This document shows positions 24,042 to 32,781 of a stretch of DNA of 64,000 bases, piece by piece (positions within the stretch are counted from its first letter, which is position 1; each line of letters starts with the position of its first letter). This stretch comes from Ancrocorticia sp047602305. GTDB lineage: Bacteria; Actinomycetota; Actinomycetes; Actinomycetales; Actinomycetaceae. The stretch is taken from the NCBI GenBank assembly GCA_047602305.1, contig JASGHO010000001.1, forward strand, positions 186,001 through 250,000. The letters run 5' to 3'. Below the pieces are notes generated by a model. The model searched no databases. It was not told where the DNA came from and saw nothing but the letters and a program-made list of their open reading frames with translations. The position numbers and the translations under genes were made by a program.

Positions 24042-24731
24042 ATGGCCAAGAAACTAGATCTTGAACGGCTCAGCGATGCGGAGTTGGAAGAATACCTTCG
24101 CAGCGTGGAGCAGCGGCGAAACGCGGCGCCAAGTGACGAACAGGTGGCTGGCGGTGCGCCGCGGGAACTGTCGTTCGTCATGGTAGTTGCGGGACTGCTC
24201 GGCCTCTATGCCTCGCTCTCGCTCATCCAGGCCGAGAAACAGTTGTTGAAGGATCCGCTCGGATCCCTCTCATGCGATATCAACCCGCTCATTGGTTGCG
24301 GAAAATTCCTGAATTCGCCGGTGAACGCGGTGTTCTTTGGTGTGTCGAATGCGGTGTTTGGGCTGGCGTTCTTCGCGGGGATCACGGCGCTAGGCCTGGT
24401 CCTGGCCTCCGGGGGACGGTTCGGACGCTGGCTGTGGGCCGCGCTCGATCTGGCGATGGTTGGCGCCGCGGCGTGGGTGGCGTGGTTCCAGTGGACCTCG
24501 TTCACGGTGGAGCAATCTCTTTGTCCCTACTGCTTGATCACCTGGACGGTGACGATCCCGCTGGTGGTCAACGTGCTGGCGCGCTCGGCCCAGGCCGGGC
24601 ACTTCCCCTGCTCGGAGGGCCTACGGCGTGTGCTCGTACGTGGGCGTTGGTACATTATCGCGGCGGTGTACGTGGCACTCGTGCTGTTTGCCGTGGTGTG
24701 GTTCTGGGACCAGTGGGCGTGGGTGTTCTAG
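24042..24731 (+). CDS. vitamin K epoxide reductase (VKOR) family protein
   Basis: A 229-residue membrane protein with four core helices plus a fifth near the C-terminus. It carries the VKOR loop cysteines C78 and C86 (SCDINPLIGCG) and the catalytic CXXC pair C161 and C164 (SLCPYC). Bacterial VKOR reoxidises a DsbA-like thiol oxidase using menaquinone and replaces DsbB in actinobacteria, promoting disulfide formation in exported proteins. No DsbA partner is fused or adjacent. ATG 24042 sits 6 bases after AAGGAG; ATG 24036 is an alternative. The N-terminal 40 residues are charged and cytoplasmic. Confidence 0.9.
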   Translation: MAKKLDLERLSDAELEEYLRSVEQRRNAAPSDEQVAGGAPRELSFVMVVAGLLGLYASLSLIQAEKQLLKDPLGSLSCDINPLIGCGKFLNSPVNAVFFGVSNAVFGLAFFAGITALGLVLASGGRFGRWLWAALDLAMVGAAAWVAWFQWTSFTVEQSLCPYCLITWTVTIPLVVNVLARSAQAGHFPCSEGLRRVLVRGRWYIIAAVYVALVLFAVVWFWDQWAWVF

Positions 24732-24760
24732 CGGTAGTGAGATTGAGGTTCGCGCACTAG

Positions 24761-24854
24761 TGGATGCAAACATCGGGATATATGTTACCGCCGTGCCATA
24801 TAAGGCATGCCATATAAGGCATGCCAGTAACATATACCCGGAAATATGCATCAA
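24761..24854. repeat. palindromic repeat element, copy A, with a 14-bp internal tandem duplication
   Basis: An imperfect palindrome: the left arm GATGCAAACATCGGGATATA continuing to TGTTAC is mirrored by GTAACATATACCCGG...ATGCATC on the right. Its centre holds TGCCATATAAGGCA twice in tandem (24794-24807, 24808-24821). A second copy of the same palindrome spans the IS at 56 kb, where the matching central 14-mer TGCCAAATATGGCA is the IS target duplication. It lies between convergent VKOR and HIT genes and may also act as a terminator. Confidence 0.75.
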
Positions 24855-24890
24855 CTTCTTGAGATATCCCAAGAAATCAATCGTCTAGGC

Positions 24891-25331
24891 CTAGTCGAGC
24901 AGCTGAAGATCGGTGGGGACGTACTCCTCGTAACCCAGCTTGATGAGTCCCTCGCGGACGGAGGCCACGCCGGCGTCGAGTACCGCGGAATCAACGCCAC
25001 GCTGGGCGTTCTCGAAGCGGATGTCCGCCTCGCTACTGGCCGGGATGACATGCAGGTGGACGTGGGGGACTTCCATGCCGGCGATGATCACCATCGCGCG
25101 CGGCACCCCGAAGATCAGCTCCTGTGCCCGACCAATGCGCTGGGCCACCACGGAAAGATGGGCGAAGGTTTCCTCGTCAAGGTCGGTGAACTTTGAAACC
25201 TCCTTGCGGGGGACCACCAGCATGTGACCGTCGTTGATCGGTTCGTGTGTTCCGAAGGCGACGCAGACGTCGTCGGCCCATGCGAAACGGCCCGGGATGT
25301 TTCCAGCAATGATTTCGGTGAAGACGCTCAT
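24891..25331 (-). CDS. HIT-family nucleotide-binding protein
   Basis: A 146-residue histidine-triad protein with the catalytic motif HVHLHVIP (H90, H92, H94) and the N-terminal half GRFAWADDVCVAFGTHEPINDGHMLVVPR in part, typical of Fhit/HINT-like hydrolases of AMP-linked compounds (for example AMP-lysine or AMP-NH2 phosphoramidates). The physiological substrate is unknown. The gene is single and divergent from leuS, with 193 bp between. Confidence 0.9.
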   Translation of the reverse strand: MSVFTEIIAGNIPGRFAWADDVCVAFGTHEPINDGHMLVVPRKEVSKFTDLDEETFAHLSVVAQRIGRAQELIFGVPRAMVIIAGMEVPHVHLHVIPASSEADIRFENAQRGVDSAVLDAGVASVREGLIKLGYEEYVPTDLQLLD

Positions 25332-25524
25332 GCGTCCATTCTACGAGTGGCGCTGCGGTATTGGATGGGACGGGGTGTCGTCCGCCACATACTGGAGCTG
25401 TGAGTGCCAACCCGCTGGGGCCGAGTGGGCTGAGTCTCACACCCTCAGTCCCGGGATAGCGCGCGCCGCTGGGATAATCTGTTAAGCAGTCTTTATTTCA
25501 TCGGCGCAACCTCTAAGGAGAGCA

Positions 25525-28473
25525 ATGAGCACTGAGGCCACGAGCGGCGCTGCCACAGCATTCCGTTACACGGCGGAGCTGGCCAACCAGATCGAGGCGA
25601 CCTGGCAGGAACGTTGGGACGCCGAGGGAACTTTCTATGCCCCCAATCCGGTGGGAGACCTCGCGGGTGATGCGACGGCCGAGAAGTTCTACATCCTCGA
25701 CATGTTCCCCTACCCCTCGGGCAAGGGTCTGCACGTCGGCCATCCGCTGGGTTACATCGCCACCGATACCGTGGCGCGTTACCAGCGTATGAAGGGCAAG
25801 AACGTCCTGTACACCATGGGCTACGACGCCTTTGGCCTGCCGGCCGAGCAGTTCGCCGTGCAGACGGGCCAGCACCCGCGCATCACCACCGAGGAGAACG
25901 TGGCGAACATGCGGCGTCAGCTGCATCGCATCGGTCTCTCGCACGATTCGCGCCGCTCCTTCTCCACCACCGACGTTGATTACGTCAAGTGGACGCAGTG
26001 GATCTTCCTCAAGGTGTACAACTCCTGGTTCGACCCGACGGCCGAGCGCCGCGACGGCCGCGGCCTGGGCGCTGCCCGCCCGATTTCCGAGCTGCGCGAG
26101 AAGCTGGCCTCCGGTGAGGTCGCGGTTCCTGGCGGCCGCGCGTGGTCCGATCTGAGCGCGTCCGAGCAGGCCGAAGCGGTGGACAGCTTCCGCCTTGCCT
26201 ACGTTTCCGAGGCTCCCGTCAACTGGTGCCCGGGCCTGGGCACGGTGCTCTCCAACGAGGAGGTCACCAACGAGGGCCGTTCCGAGCGCGGCAACTACCC
26301 GGTGTTCAAGCGCAACCTGCGTCAGTGGATGATGCGTATCACCTCCTACGCCGATCGCCTCGCCGACGATCTCGACACCATCGACTGGCCCGAGAAGGTG
26401 CGCTCCATGCAGCGCAATTGGATCGGCCGTTCCGAGGGCGCGAACGTCACCTTCGAGGTGCCCGCTGCTGCGTCGAACGACGACGGCGCCGCCACCCTGG
26501 AGGTCTACACCACCCGTCCGGACACCCTGTTCGGCGCCACCTTCATGGTGGTTGCTCCCGAGCACCCGATCATTGGTGGCTCCACCCCGGGTGCCGCCGA
26601 TGACGCTGCGGCGCTGGCCGTTCCGGCGGAGTGGCCCGAGGGTACGCGCGAGGCGTGGACCGGAGGCTTTGCTACGCCCGCCGAGGCCGTTGCCGCGTAC
26701 CGCGCCGAGGCTGCCCGTAAGTCGGACACCGAGCGCTCGGACGATGCTCGCGCCAAGACCGGCGTGTTCTCCGGTTTCTTCGGCACCAACCCGGTCAACG
26801 GCAATGCCGTTCCGGTCTTTGTTGCCGACTACGTCCTCATGGGCTACGGTACCGGCGCCATCATGGCTGTTCCGGCGCACGATCAGCGCGACTGGGAGTT
26901 CGCCACCAAGTACGAGCTGGACATCATTCGTACCATCGGCCCCGCCGCTGACCCCTACGGCCCGGACCTGTCGGTCGAGGCGTACGTGGGTGACGGCGTC
27001 GCCGTCGACTCTGCGAATGACGAACTGAGCCTCAACGGACTGGCCAAGGACGAAGCCAAGGCCGCGATGACGAAGTGGCTGGAGTCGATCGGTAAGGGTC
27101 ATTTCCAGGTCACGTACCGTCTGCGCGACTGGCTGTTCTCGCGTCAGCGCTACTGGGGCGAGCCGTTCCCGATCGTCTGGGACGAGGATGGCAACCCGCA
27201 CGCGCTGCCGGAATCGATGCTGCCGCTGGAGCTGCCGGAGATCAATGACTACTCCCCGCGCACCTTCGCTGCCGACGACGCCGACTCCTCGCCCGAGCCC
27301 CCGCTGGGCCGCGCTGAGGAGTGGGTGAAGGTCGAGCTGGATCTGGGCGATGGCGTGAAGACGTACCGCCGCGACACCAACACCATGCCGCAGTGGGCGG
27401 GTTCCTGCTGGTACGAGCTGCGTTACGCCGATCCCACCAACCCGGATACCTTCTGCGATCCGGAGAATGAGGCCTACTGGATGGGGCCGCGCCCCGAGCA
27501 GGGCAACTTCTCCGGCGGCACCGATCTGTACGTGGGCGGCGTGGAGCACGCGGTGCTGCATCTGCTGTACGCGCGCTTCTGGCACAAGGTCCTGTTCGAC
27601 CACGGCTACGTCTCCTCCTCCGAGCCCTTCCACAAGCTCTTCAACCAGGGTTACGTGCAGGCTTACGCCTACACCGATGCCCGCGGCCAGTACGTGCCGG
27701 CGGACGAGGTTGTGGAAAGCGGCGTTGGCGACGACGGCGAGCCCACCTTCACCTGGAATGGCGAGCCCGTTAAGCGCGAGTACGGCAAGATGGGTAAGTC
27801 GCTCAAGAACATCGTCACCCCGGACGTCATGTGCGAGGAGTACGGCGCGGATACCTTCCGCCTCTACGAGATGTCGATGGGTCCGTTGGATCTGTCGCGC
27901 CCGTGGGAGACCCGCGCGGTGGTTGGTTCGCAGCGCTTCTTGCAGCGCCTGTGGCGCAACGTGGTGGACGAGGCTACCGGCGAGGTGACCGTCGTGGACG
28001 CGGATCTCGATAACGAGACCGCCAAGCTGCTGGCCCGCACTATCGCGGACGTCACCGATGATTACGACGGCATGCGCATCAACACCGCGATCGCCAAGAT
28101 GATCATCCTCAACAACCACCTCACCGGCCTGGCTGCGGTTCCGCGCAAGGCCGTGGAGGCTCTGGTGCTCATGGTGGCTCCGGTTGCTCCGCATATCGCG
28201 GAGGAGCTGTGGGGCAAGCTGGGGCATGCCGGTTCGCTGGCACACGAGCCGTTCCCGGTGGTCGAGGATGAGTCGCTGCTGGTGGATGACACCGTGACCT
28301 GCGTGGTTCAGGTTAAGGGTAAGTTGAGGGATCGCCTGGAGGTGGCGGCCGATATTTCGGACGCCGACCTGACCGCGGCGGCGCTGGCCTCCCCGAAGGT
28401 GGCGAAGTTCCTGGAGGGTGAACCGCGCAAGGTTATCGTGCGCGCCCCCAACCTGGTGAACATCGTTCCGTAA
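25525..28473 (+). CDS. leuS: leucyl-tRNA synthetase
   Basis: Charges tRNA-Leu; 982 residues, class Ia. The HIGH motif is HVGH at 70-73 (PYPSGKGLHVGHPLGY), KMSKS is KMGKS at 755-759, and the CP1 editing domain lies between about 300 and 520 (TTRPDTLFGATFMVVAPEHP; GYGTGAIMAVPAHDQRDWEFA in part). The zinc-region equivalent and C-terminal anticodon and extension domains are present. ATG 25525 is preceded by AAGGAGAG. GATAAT at 25473-25478 may be its -10. I see no T-box leader. Confidence 0.97.
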   Translation: MSTEATSGAATAFRYTAELANQIEATWQERWDAEGTFYAPNPVGDLAGDATAEKFYILDMFPYPSGKGLHVGHPLGYIATDTVARYQRMKGKNVLYTMGYDAFGLPAEQFAVQTGQHPRITTEENVANMRRQLHRIGLSHDSRRSFSTTDVDYVKWTQWIFLKVYNSWFDPTAERRDGRGLGAARPISELREKLASGEVAVPGGRAWSDLSASEQAEAVDSFRLAYVSEAPVNWCPGLGTVLSNEEVTNEGRSERGNYPVFKRNLRQWMMRITSYADRLADDLDTIDWPEKVRSMQRNWIGRSEGANVTFEVPAAASNDDGAATLEVYTTRPDTLFGATFMVVAPEHPIIGGSTPGAADDAAALAVPAEWPEGTREAWTGGFATPAEAVAAYRAEAARKSDTERSDDARAKTGVFSGFFGTNPVNGNAVPVFVADYVLMGYGTGAIMAVPAHDQRDWEFATKYELDIIRTIGPAADPYGPDLSVEAYVGDGVAVDSANDELSLNGLAKDEAKAAMTKWLESIGKGHFQVTYRLRDWLFSRQRYWGEPFPIVWDEDGNPHALPESMLPLELPEINDYSPRTFAADDADSSPEPPLGRAEEWVKVELDLGDGVKTYRRDTNTMPQWAGSCWYELRYADPTNPDTFCDPENEAYWMGPRPEQGNFSGGTDLYVGGVEHAVLHLLYARFWHKVLFDHGYVSSSEPFHKLFNQGYVQAYAYTDARGQYVPADEVVESGVGDDGEPTFTWNGEPVKREYGKMGKSLKNIVTPDVMCEEYGADTFRLYEMSMGPLDLSRPWETRAVVGSQRFLQRLWRNVVDEATGEVTVVDADLDNETAKLLARTIADVTDDYDGMRINTAIAKMIILNNHLTGLAAVPRKAVEALVLMVAPVAPHIAEELWGKLGHAGSLAHEPFPVVEDESLLVDDTVTCVVQVKGKLRDRLEVAADISDADLTAAALASPKVAKFLEGEPRKVIVRAPNLVNIVP

Positions 28474-28544
28474 GGGCTGGCTGGCCCTGTCTTTGACTAA
28501 CACAGGATCTGCTTGGTCCTGGGGCCTGATTGAAACGAGCACGA

Positions 28545-28583
28545 GGGGCTCCCGGGCAACGCCCGGGAGCCCCACTGCTTTTT
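28545..28583 (+). terminator. intrinsic terminator of leuS
   Basis: A perfect 13-bp GC-rich stem (28545-28557 with 28561-28573), loop AAC, followed by ACTGC and a T-run at 28579-28583. This is the most canonical terminator in the window. Confidence 0.92.
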
Positions 28584-28670
28584 GTCCTGTCTTGAGTCTC
28601 GCGAATGTGGGCGTCTCTGCGAGCTGTGATAAATCCTGCGAGAATGGAGATAGTTAAGGATTCATGATGG

Positions 28671-28705
28671 TGCCGGGGCCGCCCAAAGATGTGGTGGCCC
28701 CGGCA
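28671..28705. other. hairpin upstream of the galM-like gene
   Basis: TGCCGGGGCC (28671-28680) pairs with GGCCCCGGCA (28696-28705). It lies in the leader region 70 bases before the aldose-epimerase start. It could be a second terminator or a leader structure; nothing else is seen in 28584-28772. Confidence 0.4.
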
Positions 28706-28772
28706 TCACACACATCGTCGGCATTCCGTCAAACTTGAGGTTTGGCGGTGTGACAGCAAGAAAGGCACGAGA

Positions 28773-29756
28773 ATGGTCGCGTCAGAAACCTCGATCGAGA
28801 GGGCAGATTTTCACGGTCAGCCAGCATGGCGGTTGATTTCGCCGAGCGGTGCGAGTGCGCTGATCGCCGAGCGTGGCGCAACGTTGTTGTCATGGCAGCC
28901 GCGCCCCGGCGCCGAGGTTATTGACGGCTACGTGGATTCCGAGGAACTGGTTGACTTCGTTTCGTCGCGCTCGCTCATTCAGGCTCCGTGGTGTGGCCGG
29001 TTGTCCGGCGGTAGCTATCTCTTCCAGGGGCAGCGTTACACGGTGGAGCATGAGGGCGATGTTGCCTACCCGACGCGTGTGTCCGGCCTGGACTTCGTTC
29101 GTGAGGCGGCGGGCGATGCGCTGTTGTTGCGCGCCATCCTTCCTGGCATTGAAGGGTACCCGTGGGATCTTGCCCTGACGGTGGTGTTCTCGTTGGAGGG
29201 CGGTTCCGAGGGGCAGGAGCATCTTTCGGTGTCGATCGAAGCGTTGAATGTCAGCGAAGAGACCGCGCCTGTTGCGTTGGGCTGGCACCCCTACATCAAG
29301 ATGCCCGGCCTTGACGGGATTTCAAATGTGTCCCTGACGGTTCCCGCTCGCAGCAAGATCCTCATGGACAAGCGTCAGGTGCCGCTGCATGGCGACGCCG
29401 CCTTCTCTGGTATTGCCGCTCCCGCACGCTACGACTACCTCGGCCACCAGCAGATCGACCATTCGTTCTCCAGCTTGGTACCCAATCTCGATGGCGTTGT
29501 GGTGACGTCCGTGAAGAATCCGGTGCGTGGCACCGAGGTGCAGGTGACGCAGGAGCCCTCCGAGGCCCCTGTCATGCACGTCTTCACGGGCGACGGCCTA
29601 CCCCGCGCCCCGCGTACCTCCATCGCGCTGGAACCGTACTCGGCCCTGCCGAACGCGTTCAATCGCGCAGACGCGGCTTCGCGGTTGCCTCTGCTCCCCG
29701 GCGACCGCCGAGCCCTCACGGTCACGCTCTCCTACCACAAGGGCCGCAAGGGGTAG
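28773..29756 (+). CDS. aldose 1-epimerase (GalM/Mut family)
   Basis: A 327-residue predicted hexose mutarotase. The beta-sandwich family signatures include SPSGASALIAERGATLLSW near the N-terminus, NVSEETAPVALGWHPYI with the substrate-binding histidine, and HVFTGDGLPRAPRTSIALEPYSALPNAFNR in part with the catalytic glutamate (ALEP). ATG 28773 is preceded by AGAAAGG; the 28 extra residues of the longer frame are basic and unlike the family. The gene is monocistronic between two hairpins. The exact sugar (galactose, glucose-6-phosphate or other) cannot be read. Confidence 0.85.
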   Translation: MVASETSIERADFHGQPAWRLISPSGASALIAERGATLLSWQPRPGAEVIDGYVDSEELVDFVSSRSLIQAPWCGRLSGGSYLFQGQRYTVEHEGDVAYPTRVSGLDFVREAAGDALLLRAILPGIEGYPWDLALTVVFSLEGGSEGQEHLSVSIEALNVSEETAPVALGWHPYIKMPGLDGISNVSLTVPARSKILMDKRQVPLHGDAAFSGIAAPARYDYLGHQQIDHSFSSLVPNLDGVVVTSVKNPVRGTEVQVTQEPSEAPVMHVFTGDGLPRAPRTSIALEPYSALPNAFNRADAASRLPLLPGDRRALTVTLSYHKGRKG

Positions 29757-29774
29757 GGCTATCTCGGATGACAG

Positions 29775-29819
29775 TGTGGGCTGGTTGGTAACGTGCTTTG
29801 CTTTACCAATCAGTCCACA
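29775..29819. terminator. 17-bp hairpin between convergent galM-like and STAND genes
   Basis: Arms 29775-29791 and 29803-29819 pair fully if two G-T pairs are allowed. It is placed 19 bases after the epimerase and 26 bases beyond the end of the minus-strand STAND gene, so it is probably bidirectional. Confidence 0.6.
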
Positions 29820-29844
29820 TACAAAGTAGTGATCTCGAAGGGTG

Positions 29845-32781
29845 CTACTCTTCCTCGCGATGTTGATTCCGGAGTTCGTCGAGCTCCCGCCGGATTTTTT
29901 CGGCTTCTTCGTGGCGCTCTAGTTCGGTGTGGATGTACTCCAAGAGCCTCAGTGACTGGACAAACTGCGTCAAGAATACTGAGGGAAGTGCTTCGGCCAG
30001 TACCCGTCGGATGTTAACTGCTTCTTGGGTGGGTGCGAGGGCCTCGTTACATCTACCCAGCTCCGCGAGCCTGATGCCGAGATTGTTGAGCGATAAGGCG
30101 AGGTCGGGTAGGTAGGCGGCAGGGTTCTGCTTGACCAGTGTGCGCCGAATGTTGACTGCTTCTTGGGTGGGTGCGAGGGCTTCCTCGCGCTTGCCCACCT
30201 GGGAGAGCCTCGCACCGAGGTTGTTGAGTGACATGGCGAGGTCGGGTAGGTAGGCGGCAGAGTTCTGCTTGACCAGTTCGCGGTAGATGTCTGTTGCTTC
30301 TTGGGTGGGTGCGAGAGCCTCGTCGTGCCTGTCCACCTCGGAGAGACTGTTCCCGAGGTTGTTGAGCGATGCGGCGAGGTCGGGCAGGTAGGCGGCAGAG
30401 TTCTGCTTGACCAGTTCGCGGTAGATGTCTGTTGCTTCTTGCGTGGGTGCGAGAGCCTCGTCGCGCCTGTCCACCTCGGAGAGACTGGCGCCGAGGTTGT
30501 TGAGCGAGAAGGCGAGGTCGGGTAGGTAGGCGGCAGAGTTCTGCTTGACCAGTTCGCGCCGAATGTTGACTGCTTCTTGAGTGAGTGCGAGGGCTTCCTC
30601 GCGCCTCCCCAGCTTGGAAAGCCTGATGCCGAGGTTGTTGAGTGACATGGCGAGGTCGGGTTGGTAGGCGGCAGGATTTGCTTTGGAAAGTGCCCGGTAG
30701 ATGTCTGTTGCTTCTTGGGTGGGTGCGAGGGCTTCCTCGCGCCCACCGAGGTCCAAGAGACTGGCGCCGAGGTTGCTGAGCGAGAAGGCGAGGTCGGGTA
30801 GGTAAGCGACAGGATTTACTTTGGCAAGCGCCCGGTAGATGTCTGTTGCTTCTTGGGTGGGTGCCAGGGCCTCATCACGCCTGCCCACCTGGGCGAGCAT
30901 TGCGCCGAGGTTGTTGAGCGATGCGGCGAGGCCGGGCAGGTAGGCAGCAGGGTTCTGCTTGACCAGTTCGTGGTAGATGTCTGTTGCTTCTTGGGTGGGT
31001 GCGAGGGCCTTATCGCGCCTGCCCAGGTTCGAGAGTGTGATGCCGAGGTTGTTGAGCGACATGGCGAGGCCGGGCAGGTAGGCAGCAGGGTTCTGCTTGA
31101 CCAGTTCGCGGTAGATGTCTGTTGCTTCTTGGGTGGGTGCGAGGGCCTTATCGCGCCTGCCCAGGTCCGCGAGCCTGATGCCGAGGTTGTTGAGCGACAT
31201 GGCGAGGTCGGGCAGGTAGGCAGCAGGATTCGCCGATGCGAGCCTTCGATCCGACTCGACGAGCTCTGAGGAGATAACAAAGGCAAGTTCTAACAGAAGA
31301 TGGTTGTTTCTCGGAAGACTGTTTGACGCAGTTTTGAGTAGATCGTTCTTGATCTTTGGACCTAGAATCTGAAGCACCCTGGCTAAAGCATCCGGGAAGC
31401 CTGTGTGAATGTCATAGAGATTTGGATTGCTTGCCGTGTCGATCGCCTGATCGACGAGACCGGTAATAGTGCTATTCGTTACCCGAGAGGCCATTTCCAG
31501 GAATTCATCATCGGAGCTAGCTACTCTCGATACGATTATCAATGGCCGCACCAATTGTTCGAGAGAGCGGCTCGGATCAAGTGCCCATCGTAAAATCTTG
31601 GGATATTCTAGAAGTCGAGTTGCGACAAGATACTCCCCAAGTCGGTCCGGTTCCAGAGGATTCCAGAATGACAAGGAATTGTTGCGATACAGGCTTGAGA
31701 GCCACGTGCGAGCTCGCTGAACCTCTCGAGCATTATTATGGGGAAGGAGCGCGAGAACGTTTTCGGCTTCATTCTTGTCATCGACATCCGTGAGTGTCGC
31801 TACCGCTACCAAGTCTGCGAGTTCGTTGCCTTTCAGATCAAGCTTTTGCTCCTGAGCACTGCGGTGCCAGTATTCGGTTTCGTGCCGCAGAATTGCCTCG
31901 AACATCTCTTTTGCAGTTGAGGGTTCGCTCTCATCGCCTAGAGCTGCGAGATAACCCGCCATGACAATCATCAGTGGCTGTTTATACAAGTCTTCTGATA
32001 GATCGAATTTGAAATCAGCATTAAGATCGTCGGCGGTGTGGAACGTGTTTCTTGCCCGTTTGAAGAGGGACTCTCGATCTGCAAAAGTCAACGGGGAGTC
32101 ATCCAAAAGCAGCACGCTGTTCTCTGCTTCATCCAGCAACTGATCAACAGCTTCATCATTGTCTGGGCGAATCGCGTTTACCCACGCTGCCGCTGCGTGA
32201 TCTCTGGCGATGTAGCTACGGGGTTGGCGCACCAGAAGAACAATGCGGATGGGCGCCGTTGCATCGCTGGACATAGACGCTCTGAGCAAAGTAGCGACTT
32301 GTTCTCGTCGCGATTCGGCATAGTCCACAACGACAAGGCGGGGGACCGATTCGCATGCCAGACCCTCGATGGATTCCTCAGAGGCATCGTTCTTGAGGAA
32401 ACCGGTATGCCACTCTTGAGTCTCTCCGTCTGGTGTTCGTGAAAGCTGGCGACAGAGCTCGACACCAAGACGAGTCTTTCCAGTTCCGCCGGTGCCTCCG
32501 ATAACCTGAACAGAGAAACTACGGTCTTGACGAGCCCAAGCGATGAGCGAATCGAGAATTCCAGATCTATCTTCGAATGGAACTGGTGAAGAGGACGCTC
32601 GCAGCATTCTCGCGACGCTAATCGAGCCGCCCCGCTTGGGCCATGCAACAGGATTCAGCGCCTCACTAATTCGTTGTTCTTGGACGATACTGATCGGCGA
32701 GTTGTCGCCGCTGGTGACAATATTGTTGTCCCCGTGGACTGAGTTGGCGTGAGCGTTGCTCTGGGCTTCAGTCTCGTGCAT
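29845..32781 (-). CDS. STAND NTPase with N-terminal amyloid-like motif and TPR sensor array
   Basis: A 978-residue NLR-like protein. Residues 15-32 hold the motif HGDNNIVTSGDNSPISI, nearly the same as the tail of the preceding gene product. Residues ~65-450: P-loop NTPase with Walker A GGTGGTGKT (95-103), Walker B RLVVVDYAE (D153) and a helical/winged region ending LEPDRLGEYLVATRLLEY. Residues ~515-930: nine tandem 46-residue TPR units (consensus NPAAYLPDLAMSLNNLG plus RLADLGRRDEALAPTQEA), then a degenerate cap. STAND proteins sense a ligand through C-terminal repeats, oligomerise and trigger an effector; here the motif suggests templating of the neighbouring protein (inference). ATG 32781 overlaps the upstream gene by 14 bp, so the two are coupled. 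Likely role: cell-death or antiphage signalling. Confidence 0.82.
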   Translation of the reverse strand: MHETEAQSNAHANSVHGDNNIVTSGDNSPISIVQEQRISEALNPVAWPKRGGSISVARMLRASSSPVPFEDRSGILDSLIAWARQDRSFSVQVIGGTGGTGKTRLGVELCRQLSRTPDGETQEWHTGFLKNDASEESIEGLACESVPRLVVVDYAESRREQVATLLRASMSSDATAPIRIVLLVRQPRSYIARDHAAAAWVNAIRPDNDEAVDQLLDEAENSVLLLDDSPLTFADRESLFKRARNTFHTADDLNADFKFDLSEDLYKQPLMIVMAGYLAALGDESEPSTAKEMFEAILRHETEYWHRSAQEQKLDLKGNELADLVAVATLTDVDDKNEAENVLALLPHNNAREVQRARTWLSSLYRNNSLSFWNPLEPDRLGEYLVATRLLEYPKILRWALDPSRSLEQLVRPLIIVSRVASSDDEFLEMASRVTNSTITGLVDQAIDTASNPNLYDIHTGFPDALARVLQILGPKIKNDLLKTASNSLPRNNHLLLELAFVISSELVESDRRLASANPAAYLPDLAMSLNNLGIRLADLGRRDKALAPTQEATDIYRELVKQNPAAYLPGLAMSLNNLGITLSNLGRRDKALAPTQEATDIYHELVKQNPAAYLPGLAASLNNLGAMLAQVGRRDEALAPTQEATDIYRALAKVNPVAYLPDLAFSLSNLGASLLDLGGREEALAPTQEATDIYRALSKANPAAYQPDLAMSLNNLGIRLSKLGRREEALALTQEAVNIRRELVKQNSAAYLPDLAFSLNNLGASLSEVDRRDEALAPTQEATDIYRELVKQNSAAYLPDLAASLNNLGNSLSEVDRHDEALAPTQEATDIYRELVKQNSAAYLPDLAMSLNNLGARLSQVGKREEALAPTQEAVNIRRTLVKQNPAAYLPDLALSLNNLGIRLAELGRCNEALAPTQEAVNIRRVLAEALPSVFLTQFVQSLRLLEYIHTELERHEEAEKIRRELDELRNQHREEE
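29998..31242 (-). repeat. nine near-identical 138-bp units coding TPRs
   Basis: The coding repeats recur every 138 bp; for example the block GGTAGATGTCTGTTGCTTCT is found at a 138-bp period from 30281 and 30419 onward. Units differ at only a few codons (GIRLADLGRRDKALA, GASLSEVDRRDEALA, GARLSQVGKREEALA). DNA-level identity this high implies recent unit duplication or gene conversion; copy number is likely to vary between strains. Confidence 0.9.

Noticed and set aside
25332..25524. Possible T-box leader upstream of leuS
   Set aside because: No T-box TGGNACCGCG-like sequence or specifier stem is visible.
29998..31242. Regularly spaced repeats that might suggest a CRISPR or satellite array
   Set aside because: The period is 138 bp, the repeats are in frame throughout and code for TPR units; no spacer/repeat structure.
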